A DNA stretch of 38,452 nucleotides from positions 1 to 38,452 of the forward strand of contig NZ_BBCB01000025.1 in NCBI RefSeq assembly GCF_001311825.1, written 5' to 3'. Position 1 is the stretch's first letter. Each line of letters opens with the position of its first letter. The notes under the pieces were generated by a model. It had not been told where the DNA came from. It ran no database searches and saw nothing but the letters and a program-made list of their open reading frames with translations. Origin of the DNA: Salidesulfovibrio brasiliensis JCM 12178. GTDB taxonomy: Bacteria; Desulfobacterota; Desulfovibrionia; Desulfovibrionales; Desulfovibrionaceae. A program made the position numbers and the translations under genes. Shown in pieces: positions 32,284 to 38,452 of this stretch.

Positions 32284-33817
32284 ATGGGTAAAACGCATCC
32301 TTTTGACGAAGTCGTCAGTGAAATTTTCATTGTCTGTGAGGTCGACCGGCCTGATGCCTTGCGGCAGCCGCTCAACCCACACTCTGGCCTCCGGCGAGGC
32401 AAGGAGCCGTTGGGTTCCGGAAAGGGACGTGTTTCCCGCCCGCAGAACGCGGCTGCCGATGCCCGCGGGCAGGAACCCGAGCCGCTCCAGATCGCCGATG
32501 TCGGCATGCTCGCCCAGCGCCCCGGCCAGATGCATGGCCTTGAGCCCGGAAGGGCGCAGCCCGGCGGTTCGCAGCAGGGTGCTGACCGCAAGATCGAAGG
32601 CCGCCTTGACCTTGAGCAGTTCCTCCACGTCCGAGGCCAGCAGGTGCAGGCCCTCGCCGCAGTCGAAGGAAGGTTCGCCGTGCCGATCTTTCAGCCGGGT
32701 CGCCAACCGCGTGGCCAGTGGTGTGGTTCCATGACCGAATCGACCGGATTCGTCAAGGACGCCGTGGTTCAGCAGCAGGGCGGCAAGGGAGAAATACGCG
32801 GTCCCGGTCATGCCCGGATGCCCGGCCTTGCCGGGCAGGGAAACCGGCCCAAGGCCGCTTGGTGAAAGCTCGAACCCTGTCACGGCTCCGGGTCCGGCGG
32901 TGCGGCCGCAGGAAAGCCCGACCCCCTCGATGGCCGGTCCCATGGGCACGCTCGCCACCAGCCGTTCGTCCGGTGAAAGCGCCAGCACGAACTCGCCGTT
33001 GGTGCCGAGGTCGGCCAGCAGAAACGGATACTCCGGCGGCACCTCCCCGCACTCCACGGCCACCAGCCCGGCGCTCAGGTCAGCCCCTACGAACGGCCAG
33101 CAGCGGCGGGATGTACGCTCTGGGGATGCCTTTGGCGATGGTGCGCTCGTCCCCGCCCTGATAGCTCAGCCTGTAAGGAGCCGCAGCCAGCGTGGAGCCG
33201 TCCAGCCCCAGCAGCAGATAGGTCATGACCGAGTTGCCGGACACACAGAGCGCCTCGCACCTGCCGCCCGTGCCTCTTTCAAGGTCAAGAGTGAGCGAGC
33301 GGATGCGCTCGGACACCAGACGCCTGAGCGTCTCAGCCCCACCGGGCCGCAGGCTGTGAGCCAGCCGGGACATGACTTCGCCGCCCAGTCCGTTCTGCGG
33401 GTTCAGCTCCCCGCCCTCCGCAATGACTTCCGCACCAGAGAGTGCGGACCATTGCAAAGTGGTGGTGCCGAGGTCAATAGCCAGCGAAAAGCGTTCAGTA
33501 TGGGGAATGTCCCGCGTTGCCTTCCGGGAAGCACGGACCGGTTCGGGCAACTCGATTTCGCAAGGCTCGGCAGGATGCAGGCATGCCAGCCGCCAGCCGG
33601 ATTCCAGCGCGGCCTCGGAGAGCTTTTTCATCTCCTCCGCAGCAGGCTTCGGCGCGGAAGAAATGAAGCGAACACGACACAAACCGCAGCGGCCCAGCCC
33701 GGCACACAGCGGCACGCCCGCCCACAGCCCGGTCAGGAACACGATGTGCTCCAGCGGCTGCTCCGGTGCGGCGGCTGTCTCAATGGTGCGCCCGTCATGG
33801 GTGTGGATGAGTATCAC
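32276..33817 (-). CDS. ASKHA / DUF4445 protein with N-terminal 2Fe-2S ferredoxin domain (RACo-like), frame error
   Basis: About 512 aa if it ends at 32276. The N-terminus has a plant-type 2Fe-2S ferredoxin motif, CAGLGRCGLC (Cx5Cx2C) with a fourth Cys in ACLHP. It is followed by the ASKHA fold of RACo/RamA-like corrinoid activators (LAIDLGTTTLQWSAL, CVSGNSVMTYLLLG, LADLGTNGEFVLAL, HLAGALGEHADIGDLERLG). Such proteins use ATP to reduce Co(II) corrinoid proteins to Co(I). The frame breaks at 33094-33098 between IPPLLA and FVGADLSAGL; here two bases are missing, or one is extra (the family usually has AGFVGAD). Start GTG 33817 follows GGAGAG. No corrinoid protein or methyltransferase partner is adjacent, so its client is unknown. 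Confidence 0.85.
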
Positions 33818-33900
33818 GGTCTCTCCGGTATGGCGTGGGTTGCAATCAGGCGTCAGCCTAACGCCTGAGAACCGAATTGTATAGGTTCTTTGCCGTGCGG

Positions 33901-34102
33901 TGCCTCCGGCGGTCCTTCGGAGAGCAGGGCGCTGCCATGCACCCGGCAAAGGGGATAATCCCCTCTGCACTCCCTGACTTGAAGGCGTCGGCAGGGAGCG
34001 AAAGCCTCACGCGGCCGGATAATTTCGCCGAAGGCAAGCCAAGAGTTTTTGGAGATTCTCAAGAACCTTTTTGCTAAAAAGGTTCTTGAGCCGCCGGAGG
34101 CA
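33901..34102. repeat. Inverted-repeat-bracketed non-coding element, about 200 bp
   Basis: TGCCTCCGGCGG at 33901-33912 and its exact reverse complement CCGCCGGAGGCA at 34091-34102 bracket the segment. Inside lies a perfect 15-bp-stem hairpin next to the right arm, preceded by AAGAGTTTTTGGAGATT. From memory, sequences of this type (CCTCCGGCGG next to AAGAACCTTTTT hairpins) recur between genes in Desulfovibrio genomes; this cannot be checked here. It could be a MITE-like repeat, a boundary element or a non-coding RNA. Confidence 0.5.
34058..34090. repeat. Perfect long hairpin within the element
   Basis: CTCAAGAACCTTTTT - GCT - AAAAAGGTTCTTGAG: 15 paired bases with a 3-base loop. The A/T tract lies at the loop side, so it is not a standard terminator. 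Confidence 0.85.
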
Positions 34103-34119
34103 TATATAAGCCAATAGAA

Positions 34120-34152
34120 AACCCCCTCGTTCGAGGAACGAGGGGGCTTTCT
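34120..34152 (-). terminator. Rho-independent terminator of the APC permease gene
   Basis: CCCCCTCGTTC - GAG - GAACGAGGGGG hairpin, flanked by A-rich sequence on its left (a U-run on the minus strand) and by T on its right, 22 bp after the permease stop. Confidence 0.9.
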
Positions 34153-34173
34153 GTTGGTAACTTGCTATGTGTC

Positions 34174-35499
34174 TCAGGATTTCTTGTCGTTCATGAGGGC
34201 GACGCCTGCGCCGAGAATGATGAGTGTCAGCACGAGGAAGGTGATGAACATGTCTTTCTGGATGGCGCCCCAGATGATGTAGAGGGATCCTGCGGCGGCC
34301 ATCAGCGGGCAGAGGAAGCGGCTGAAGAGGCTGAGGTCCTTGAAGGTTTTCATGACCCAGATGTAGATGGAGATGTAGATGACGTAGAGGAACGCGATGG
34401 GCAGTTCGGAGATGTCCATGAACTGTCCCCACCAGCCTTCGAAGTTGCCGTACCAGACCACCAGCCAGAAGCTGGAGAGGATGAAGCCGAGCAGTGAGGA
34501 GGTGCTGGTGCTGTTGTTGGTGGGGTGCACGCGGCGGAAGTATTCGGGCTTGGGGCCCATATTGCGGGAGGCGATGGAGAACATGCCGCGCGCCGAGCCC
34601 ATGATGAGGCCGTTGAGGGTGCCGAGGCAGGAGATGACGACGAAGACGGTCAGTGCGGTGCCGCCGAGCTGGCCGAACACGAGGCCCATGACGCGCACGG
34701 GGGCGGCGTCGCCTTCGGCGAGCACCTGATCGTTGGTGAGCACGCCGGAGATGCCGAGGTAGTAGAGCATGTAGATGGTGGCCACGGCGATGGTTCCCAC
34801 GACCAGAGCGCGGGGCAGGGTGCGCTTGGCGTCGCGCAGTTCTGCGTTGATGACGGTGGCGATGATCCAGCCTTCGTAGGCGAACGCGGTGGACAGGGTT
34901 GCCACGGCGAGGCCGCCGCCTCCGCCGGAGACGGTCTGCGCGGCGAGGCGGAAGTTTTCCATGGTCTGGCCGTTGGTCAGGCCGAGGAAGCCGCCGACGA
35001 TGGCCACGAGAAAGAGCGGCACCAGCTTGATGGCGGTGGAAGTGACCTGCCACTTTCCGGCCAGAATGGGCGAGAGGAAGTTCAGCAGGAAAAAGACTGT
35101 CATGTAGACGAAGGAGATGGCCCAGACGCCGGACTCCATGCCGAGCAGGCCCACGGTGTAGTTGGCGGAGACCCATGCGAGCACGGCCACGAGCGTGGGG
35201 TAGTAGACGAAGGTCATGAACCACGCGACCATGTAGCCGGCTTTTCTGCCGTAGGCCTGTTCAAAGTAGTCGACCACGCCGTTGACCTTTTCGATGCGGG
35301 TGGCGATTTTCGAGAACACGTAGGCGGTGACGACCATGATGGTGCCGCCTATGAGCCACGCCAGCAGCGCGGTGGGCAGGTCGCCGCCGGAGGCGTTGAG
35401 CACGTCGTCGGCCTTGAAGAAGACCCCCGAGCCGATGACGATTCCGATGACCATGGCGGTCGCGGTCCAAAATCCGTATTTTTTCTGTAGATTGTCCAT
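34174..35499 (-). CDS. APC-family amino acid permease
   Basis: A 441-aa inner-membrane transporter with about twelve helices. The N-terminus WTATAMVIGIVIGSGVFFKA carries the IGSGVF substrate-binding turn typical of the APC superfamily, and helix 6 has STAFAYEGWIIATVINAEL, as in LAT/SteT-like exchangers. Amino acid exchange or uptake is likely; the substrate is not readable. It is a single-gene unit: its own terminator follows, and the upstream gene (cobI) ends 263 bp away. Start ATG 35499; only a weak GAAG-type ribosome site precedes it. The frame is intact. Its compositional bias (many GCC/GGC with NNG codons) matches the neighbours. Confidence 0.93.
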   Translation of the reverse strand: MDNLQKKYGFWTATAMVIGIVIGSGVFFKADDVLNASGGDLPTALLAWLIGGTIMVVTAYVFSKIATRIEKVNGVVDYFEQAYGRKAGYMVAWFMTFVYYPTLVAVLAWVSANYTVGLLGMESGVWAISFVYMTVFFLLNFLSPILAGKWQVTSTAIKLVPLFLVAIVGGFLGLTNGQTMENFRLAAQTVSGGGGGLAVATLSTAFAYEGWIIATVINAELRDAKRTLPRALVVGTIAVATIYMLYYLGISGVLTNDQVLAEGDAAPVRVMGLVFGQLGGTALTVFVVISCLGTLNGLIMGSARGMFSIASRNMGPKPEYFRRVHPTNNSTSTSSLLGFILSSFWLVVWYGNFEGWWGQFMDISELPIAFLYVIYISIYIWVMKTFKDLSLFSRFLCPLMAAAGSLYIIWGAIQKDMFITFLVLTLIILGAGVALMNDKKS

Positions 35500-35762
35500 G
35501 ATGATTCGCTAGCTTCTCTGTTGCCGTCCGGTCGGCGCGGCAACGGTCCGTACCTCACAGGTGCGCGGCGCAGCGGCGCGCGCAACTCCCCCTCATGACG
35601 AATCGCGGTTTCCGTTCAGGAAACGTTGAATAGGTCTACTTGCTCTGAACGGGCAAAAAAGTCCAGTTTTTTGTCTTTTTGCGAAGCGGGCGCCGGAAAA
35701 ATCACGGCAAAACAGCAGGATGCCGCGCCGGAGTTCCGGGGGGCCGCCCGAGCCGGGAGTTT
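35500..35762. other. Intergenic region, 263 bp
   Basis: Holds the permease promoter and the end of the cobI-cbiK transcript. An imperfect A/T-tract inverted repeat lies at about 35655-35684 (GCAAAAAAG..GTTTTTTG..). No gene or known RNA was recognised. Confidence 0.5.
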
Positions 35763-37253
35763 TTAGCCGAGAAAGCGGATGGCGTCGGCGAGATGGTCCA
35801 GCCAGATGTTGGCGAAGGCGTCGTACTGGCCGAGGCCGCGTTTGACGCTGGTGACGGTGAACCCTTCGGCTTCGAGGCGGGTCTGCCACGAGTCCGTGCT
35901 GTTGCCGGACATGTCTTCGGCCACGTGGTATCCGGCCGCGAACATGAGCGGCTGGAGGGTGACGGAGGTGATGCCGAGGGTGCGGAAGCGGGCGATGACG
36001 GTGTCGAGGCTCGGTTCGAGCTTCATGGCTCCGATGTGCGCGTGGGGGACGTGCTCGCGCAGGTAGCCGTCGAGGCGTTCATAGTAGCTGTGGCTGTGAT
36101 GCCGGGAGCCGTGGCCCATGAGCAGCAGGGCGTGATTGTCGGCCTCGGGCGCGAACTGGGTGCGGATGGCGTCCGCGACACGTTCGAGTTCGTCGTCGGT
36201 CTCCGCGCCGAGGAGCGGGTCGCCCACTTCCACGCGCTCGAAGCCCTGCTTCATGGCCTGCCGGGCGCGGTGGCGAAGGGTGTCGAACCCGCCGCCGGGG
36301 ATGACGTGCAGCGACTGGATGGCCACGCGGCTGACGCCCCCCGTCCGGAGGCGATCGAAGAGTTCTTCCATGGACTCCACGTCCTCGCCTTCTTCTTCGA
36401 GCCGGACGCGGATGTGGTGCGAGGCCACGATGGTTTCGAGGCGCATGTCGGGCCAGAGTTCGCGGACGCGTTTGCACATGTTCTCCATGGCGGCGGCGGC
36501 GCGGATGTGACGGGAGCCGTAAGCGGCGAGGACGATGGCTTTGTTCATGGGTTCTTTTTTTACCAGTGCGAGCGAAAAGTAGTGGGGTTTGGCGGGAGCG
36601 TCCTTGATGTCCATGAGGATGGATTCCTCGTCCATGCCCAGCCGGGACACCAGCACGGTGTTCTCGGCCAGCCGCAGTTCTTCGAGGGTGTCCCGTATTG
36701 CGTCGAAATTGCGGTAGGTCTTGAGTATCACGGCATTGTCCGCCGCGTCCAGTGAGGCGCGCAGCTCGTCCGGGGAGCACACGCCGGGGATGACCACGAG
36801 GTTCTCGCCGGATTCGCACAGGGGCGCGCCGACCTTGGCGGCTGCGGCCTGATAGGAGGTGATGCCCGGCACGACCTCGATGCGCGTATCCGGGACACGG
36901 TCGAGCAGGGTACGCAGCAGGTAGCCGAAGGTGCTGTAGGTCAGCGGGTCCCCGAGGGTCAGGAATACGGCGTTCTTGCCCGCTGTCAGCAGTTCGTCGG
37001 TCAGGCGGGCGTTTTCGTCCCACGCGGCCTGAAGCACTTCGCTGTCGCGGGTCATGGGAAAGCCGAGACGCACCACTTGGGTGTCCTCGCGCATGTGCGG
37101 GCGGGCGATGTCCAGCGCGGTGGAGTAGTCGTTTTTGGTGGAGGACGCGGCCAGCACCACGTCCGCGTCGCCGAGAACGCGCGCGGCCTTGATGGTCATC
37201 AGTTCCGGATCGCCGGGGCCGACGCCCACGCCGTAGAGGGTTCCTCGTTTCAT
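35763..37253 (-). CDS. Precorrin-2 C20-methyltransferase (CobI/CbiL) joined to cobalt chelatase CbiK
   Basis: One 496-aa frame with two complete proteins. Residues 1-235 are CobI/CbiL, which methylates C-20 of the corrin precursor: GVGVGPGDPELMTIKA, LGDPLTYSTFGYLL and VVPGITSYQAAAA. From residue 236 (ATG 36548, MNKAIVLAAYGSRH) follow 261 residues of CbiK, the anaerobic chelatase that puts cobalt into sirohydrochlorin, with catalytic histidines in LLMGHGSRHHSH and MFAAGYHV. There is no linker. The junction follows a 7-A run (36555-36561); with six A the first gene would stop at TGA overlapping the CbiK ATG (ATGA). So this is either a real fusion or a one-base error. This CbiK lacks a signal peptide. 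AAGGAAGC precedes ATG 37253. Confidence 0.93.
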   Translation of the reverse strand: MKRGTLYGVGVGPGDPELMTIKAARVLGDADVVLAASSTKNDYSTALDIARPHMREDTQVVRLGFPMTRDSEVLQAAWDENARLTDELLTAGKNAVFLTLGDPLTYSTFGYLLRTLLDRVPDTRIEVVPGITSYQAAAAKVGAPLCESGENLVVIPGVCSPDELRASLDAADNAVILKTYRNFDAIRDTLEELRLAENTVLVSRLGMDEESILMDIKDAPAKPHYFSLALVKKEPMNKAIVLAAYGSRHIRAAAAMENMCKRVRELWPDMRLETIVASHHIRVRLEEEGEDVESMEELFDRLRTGGVSRVAIQSLHVIPGGGFDTLRHRARQAMKQGFERVEVGDPLLGAETDDELERVADAIRTQFAPEADNHALLLMGHGSRHHSHSYYERLDGYLREHVPHAHIGAMKLEPSLDTVIARFRTLGITSVTLQPLMFAAGYHVAEDMSGNSTDSWQTRLEAEGFTVTSVKRGLGQYDAFANIWLDHLADAIRFLG

Positions 37254-37273
37254 CTATGCTTCCTTGAAGATCG

Positions 37274-37303
37274 GTCGGGAGCCGGACAATGGCGGTTCCC
37301 GAC
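37274..37303. promoter_or_regulatory. Hairpin between the binding-protein gene and cobI
   Basis: GTCGGGAgCCG and CGGtTCCCGAC arms (one mismatch) around an 8-base loop in the 57-bp gap before cobI. No U-run follows, so it may tune mRNA stability or relative expression within the operon rather than terminate. Confidence 0.5.
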
Positions 37304-37310
37304 GCGTTGG

Positions 37311-38204
37311 TCAATTATTGTACAACAGGCCGCGCAGCTTTCTGGCGGCGTCGAGCAGTTTCGGGGTCGGGCGCGAGACAAGGGCTTCGTCCACAAGAAA
37401 GACCCTGCCTTCCCGTACGGCCCGGATGGCTTCAAAGCCGGGCTCATTCAGGATTTCGTCCCGGGTGATTGCGTTCATCCTGCCCACTTGCGCCACGTAG
37501 GCGTCGATGCGGTGCCCTGCGGCCAGAAGCCGTTCCTTGCCGCAGTCCGCGATGTTGCTGCCGTGACGGGAGGGCGCGTCCGGAACGGCGTTGATGCCGC
37601 CCGCAGCTTCCAGTACCAGCATGGGCATGGAGCCGGGGCTGAAGGTCCGGTAGTAGCGGTGGATGGCCTCGAAAAAGACCATGGGCTTCTCGGTATGGGG
37701 GATGGCCTTGTTCCGTTTTTGCAGGTCCGCCAGCCCGGTGCGGAAGTCGTTGACCATGGTTTCGGCTTCGGCTTCCCGCCCGCTCAGGCGGCCGAGGGCC
37801 AGCCAGTAGGCGTACATCTCCTCGGGCGTGTTGGGCTGGAGCGCCAGCACGGTCACGCCCTGCCTGCGAAGCGTTTCCCAGATGCCGGGATGGGCGCGCT
37901 CGTGCATGGGCCGGATGAGAACAAGGTCCGGTGACAGGGCCAGAAAGCGTTCCGCACCGTCGCGTGAGCCGAGCACGGCCCGAGCTTGAGTCGTTGATTC
38001 GGCATCGGAGCGGGAGACTCCGATGAGGCGCTTGCCCGCGCCCATGGTCAGCAGGTTTTCGGTGTGCGCGGGGTAGAGCGAGACGATGCGCGAAAACGGA
38101 ACGTCAAAGGTAACGGTCCTGCCGAGGGCGTCCGTCACCGTGGCGGCGCGGGCAGCAAAGCCGGTGAGCAGGATCATGGTCAATGCGATGGCTAGCCGTT
38201 TCAT
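37311..38204 (-). CDS. ABC transporter substrate-binding protein (BtuF/FecB-like class)
   Basis: A 297-aa exported protein with signal peptide MKRLAIALTMILLTGFAARA and the cluster A-II binding-protein pattern: TVTDALGRTVTFDVPFSRIV at the start of the mature protein, a long backbone helix in the middle, and a C-terminal VREGRVFLVDEALVSRPTP. This class binds iron-siderophore, heme, cobalamin or cobalt compounds. Beside CobI and CbiK, a role in cobalt or corrinoid supply is reasonable; the known D. vulgaris arrangement (cobI, binding protein, ABC genes, cbiK) is similar from memory. Its ATG overlaps the stop of the ATPase gene (ATGA at 38204-38201). No frame error. Confidence 0.92.
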   Translation of the reverse strand: MKRLAIALTMILLTGFAARAATVTDALGRTVTFDVPFSRIVSLYPAHTENLLTMGAGKRLIGVSRSDAESTTQARAVLGSRDGAERFLALSPDLVLIRPMHERAHPGIWETLRRQGVTVLALQPNTPEEMYAYWLALGRLSGREAEAETMVNDFRTGLADLQKRNKAIPHTEKPMVFFEAIHRYYRTFSPGSMPMLVLEAAGGINAVPDAPSRHGSNIADCGKERLLAAGHRIDAYVAQVGRMNAITRDEILNEPGFEAIRAVREGRVFLVDEALVSRPTPKLLDAARKLRGLLYNN

Positions 38205-38452
38205 TGCGGGCTCCTCAGGGCGATGCGCGGGCGTCCGGTGAAGGGGTCCGCGTCCACGCGGGCCTCCACGCCGAAGGCGCGGGCGATGACCTCGGGGGCC
38301 AGCGCGTCTTCCACCGGGCCGGAGACGACAGCCTTGCCTCCGTGCAGCACGGTGACGGTGTCGGCAAAAGCGGCGGCGAGGTTCAGGTCGTGCAGCACCG
38401 CGATGACGGTGCCTCCGCGGCGCAGCGTTCGGCCAGCAGGGTCATGACCGAC
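38201..38452 (-). CDS. ABC transporter ATP-binding protein, 3' end (frame error)
   Basis: Only the C-terminal part is inside the window; the gene runs off the right edge. It shows the end of a FecE/BtuD-like ATPase: TLLAER, then LRRGGTVIAVLHDLNLAAAF with the switch-histidine motif AVLHDLN. The first six residues and the rest lie in different frames; one added base at 38425-38426 joins them. It ends in DPFTGRPRIALRSPQ, and its TGA overlaps the start of the substrate-binding protein gene, so ATPase and binding protein form one operon. Confidence 0.85.
   Translation of the reverse strand, partial: VGHDPAGRTLRRGGTVIAVLHDLNLAAAFADTVTVLHGGKAVVSGPVEDALAPEVIARAFGVEARVDADPFTGRPRIALRSPQ

Larger units (their letters stand above)
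33818..34173. other. Intergenic region with repeat-like element and terminator, 356 bp
   Basis: No gene is supportable. From right to left it contains the terminator of the permease gene (34120-34152), a long perfect hairpin (34058-34090) and a segment bracketed by 12-bp inverted repeats (33901-34102). The ASKHA promoter should be near 33820-33880. Confidence 0.7.

Noticed and set aside
31228..32865. A 545-codon open frame antisense to the ASKHA/Rsm22 region
   Set aside because: Shadow frame; the minus strand carries the recognised ASKHA and methyltransferase motifs.
37254..37310. A cobalamin riboswitch before cobI
   Set aside because: The gap is only 57 bp and lacks the B12 box; any riboswitch would lie upstream of the ABC genes, outside the window.

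Overview
The window is 38.5 kb of GC-rich, densely coded bacterial chromosome. The gene set suggests a Desulfovibrio/Pseudodesulfovibrio-like anaerobic sulfate reducer. It includes indolepyruvate:ferredoxin oxidoreductase, anaerobic cobalt chelatase CbiK with CobI beside an iron/corrinoid-type ABC transporter, a RACo-like ASKHA ferredoxin protein, a Maf/MptE-like glycosylation protein and a long cysteine synthase carrying a CysRS-like tail. This assignment is inferred from gene content; there is no rRNA or other phylogenetic marker in the window.

Layout. 1-591 (minus): start of a cyuA-type gene translationally coupled to an unknown Cys-containing protein. 778-2527 (plus): ClC chloride transporter. 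2537-5728 (minus): BON-domain protein, ArnT-like glycosyltransferase, PAP2 phosphatase and a small unknown protein, an envelope-lipid cluster. 5821-7587 (minus): Maf/MptE-like DUF115 protein. 7717-12252 (plus): cysteine synthase fused to a degenerate cysteinyl-tRNA synthetase, then a chemoreceptor. 12322-14656: exported MsrA-MsrB, a 67-aa unknown protein and a periplasmic solute-binding protein. 14744-19441 (minus): operon TPR protein - iorA - iorB - sigma-54 activator. 19887-23068 (plus): proA, nadD and a DUF6765-type protein. 23119-23589 (minus): unknown. 23678-29551 (plus): compact operon uvrB - K+ channel - ligA - dapB. 29675-33817 (minus): operon ASKHA protein - Rsm22 methyltransferase - lipB - lipA. 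33818-34173: non-coding repeat-like element and terminator. 34174-35499 (minus): APC permease. 35763-38452 (minus): CobI-CbiK, substrate-binding protein and ABC ATPase.

The sequence has one dominant technical feature. At least ten genes, including ligA, dapB and lipB, which are expected to be needed, are interrupted by a shift equal to one missing base, often in a short homopolymer; an eleventh is out by two bases. In each case the two halves join into a protein of normal family length. This points to uncorrected assembly errors rather than gene decay, and it also puts two apparent fusions (ASKHA-Rsm22 and CobI-CbiK) in doubt. I therefore annotate these genes as intact genes with a frame error.

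The most interesting biology is the cysteine synthase fused to a CysRS-like domain that has lost its HIGH and KMSKS signatures and most zinc ligands. Next come the bracketed inverted-repeat element at 33901-34102, a perfect 16-bp palindrome upstream of the DUF6765-type gene, and that gene's metal-hydrolase-like histidine pattern.
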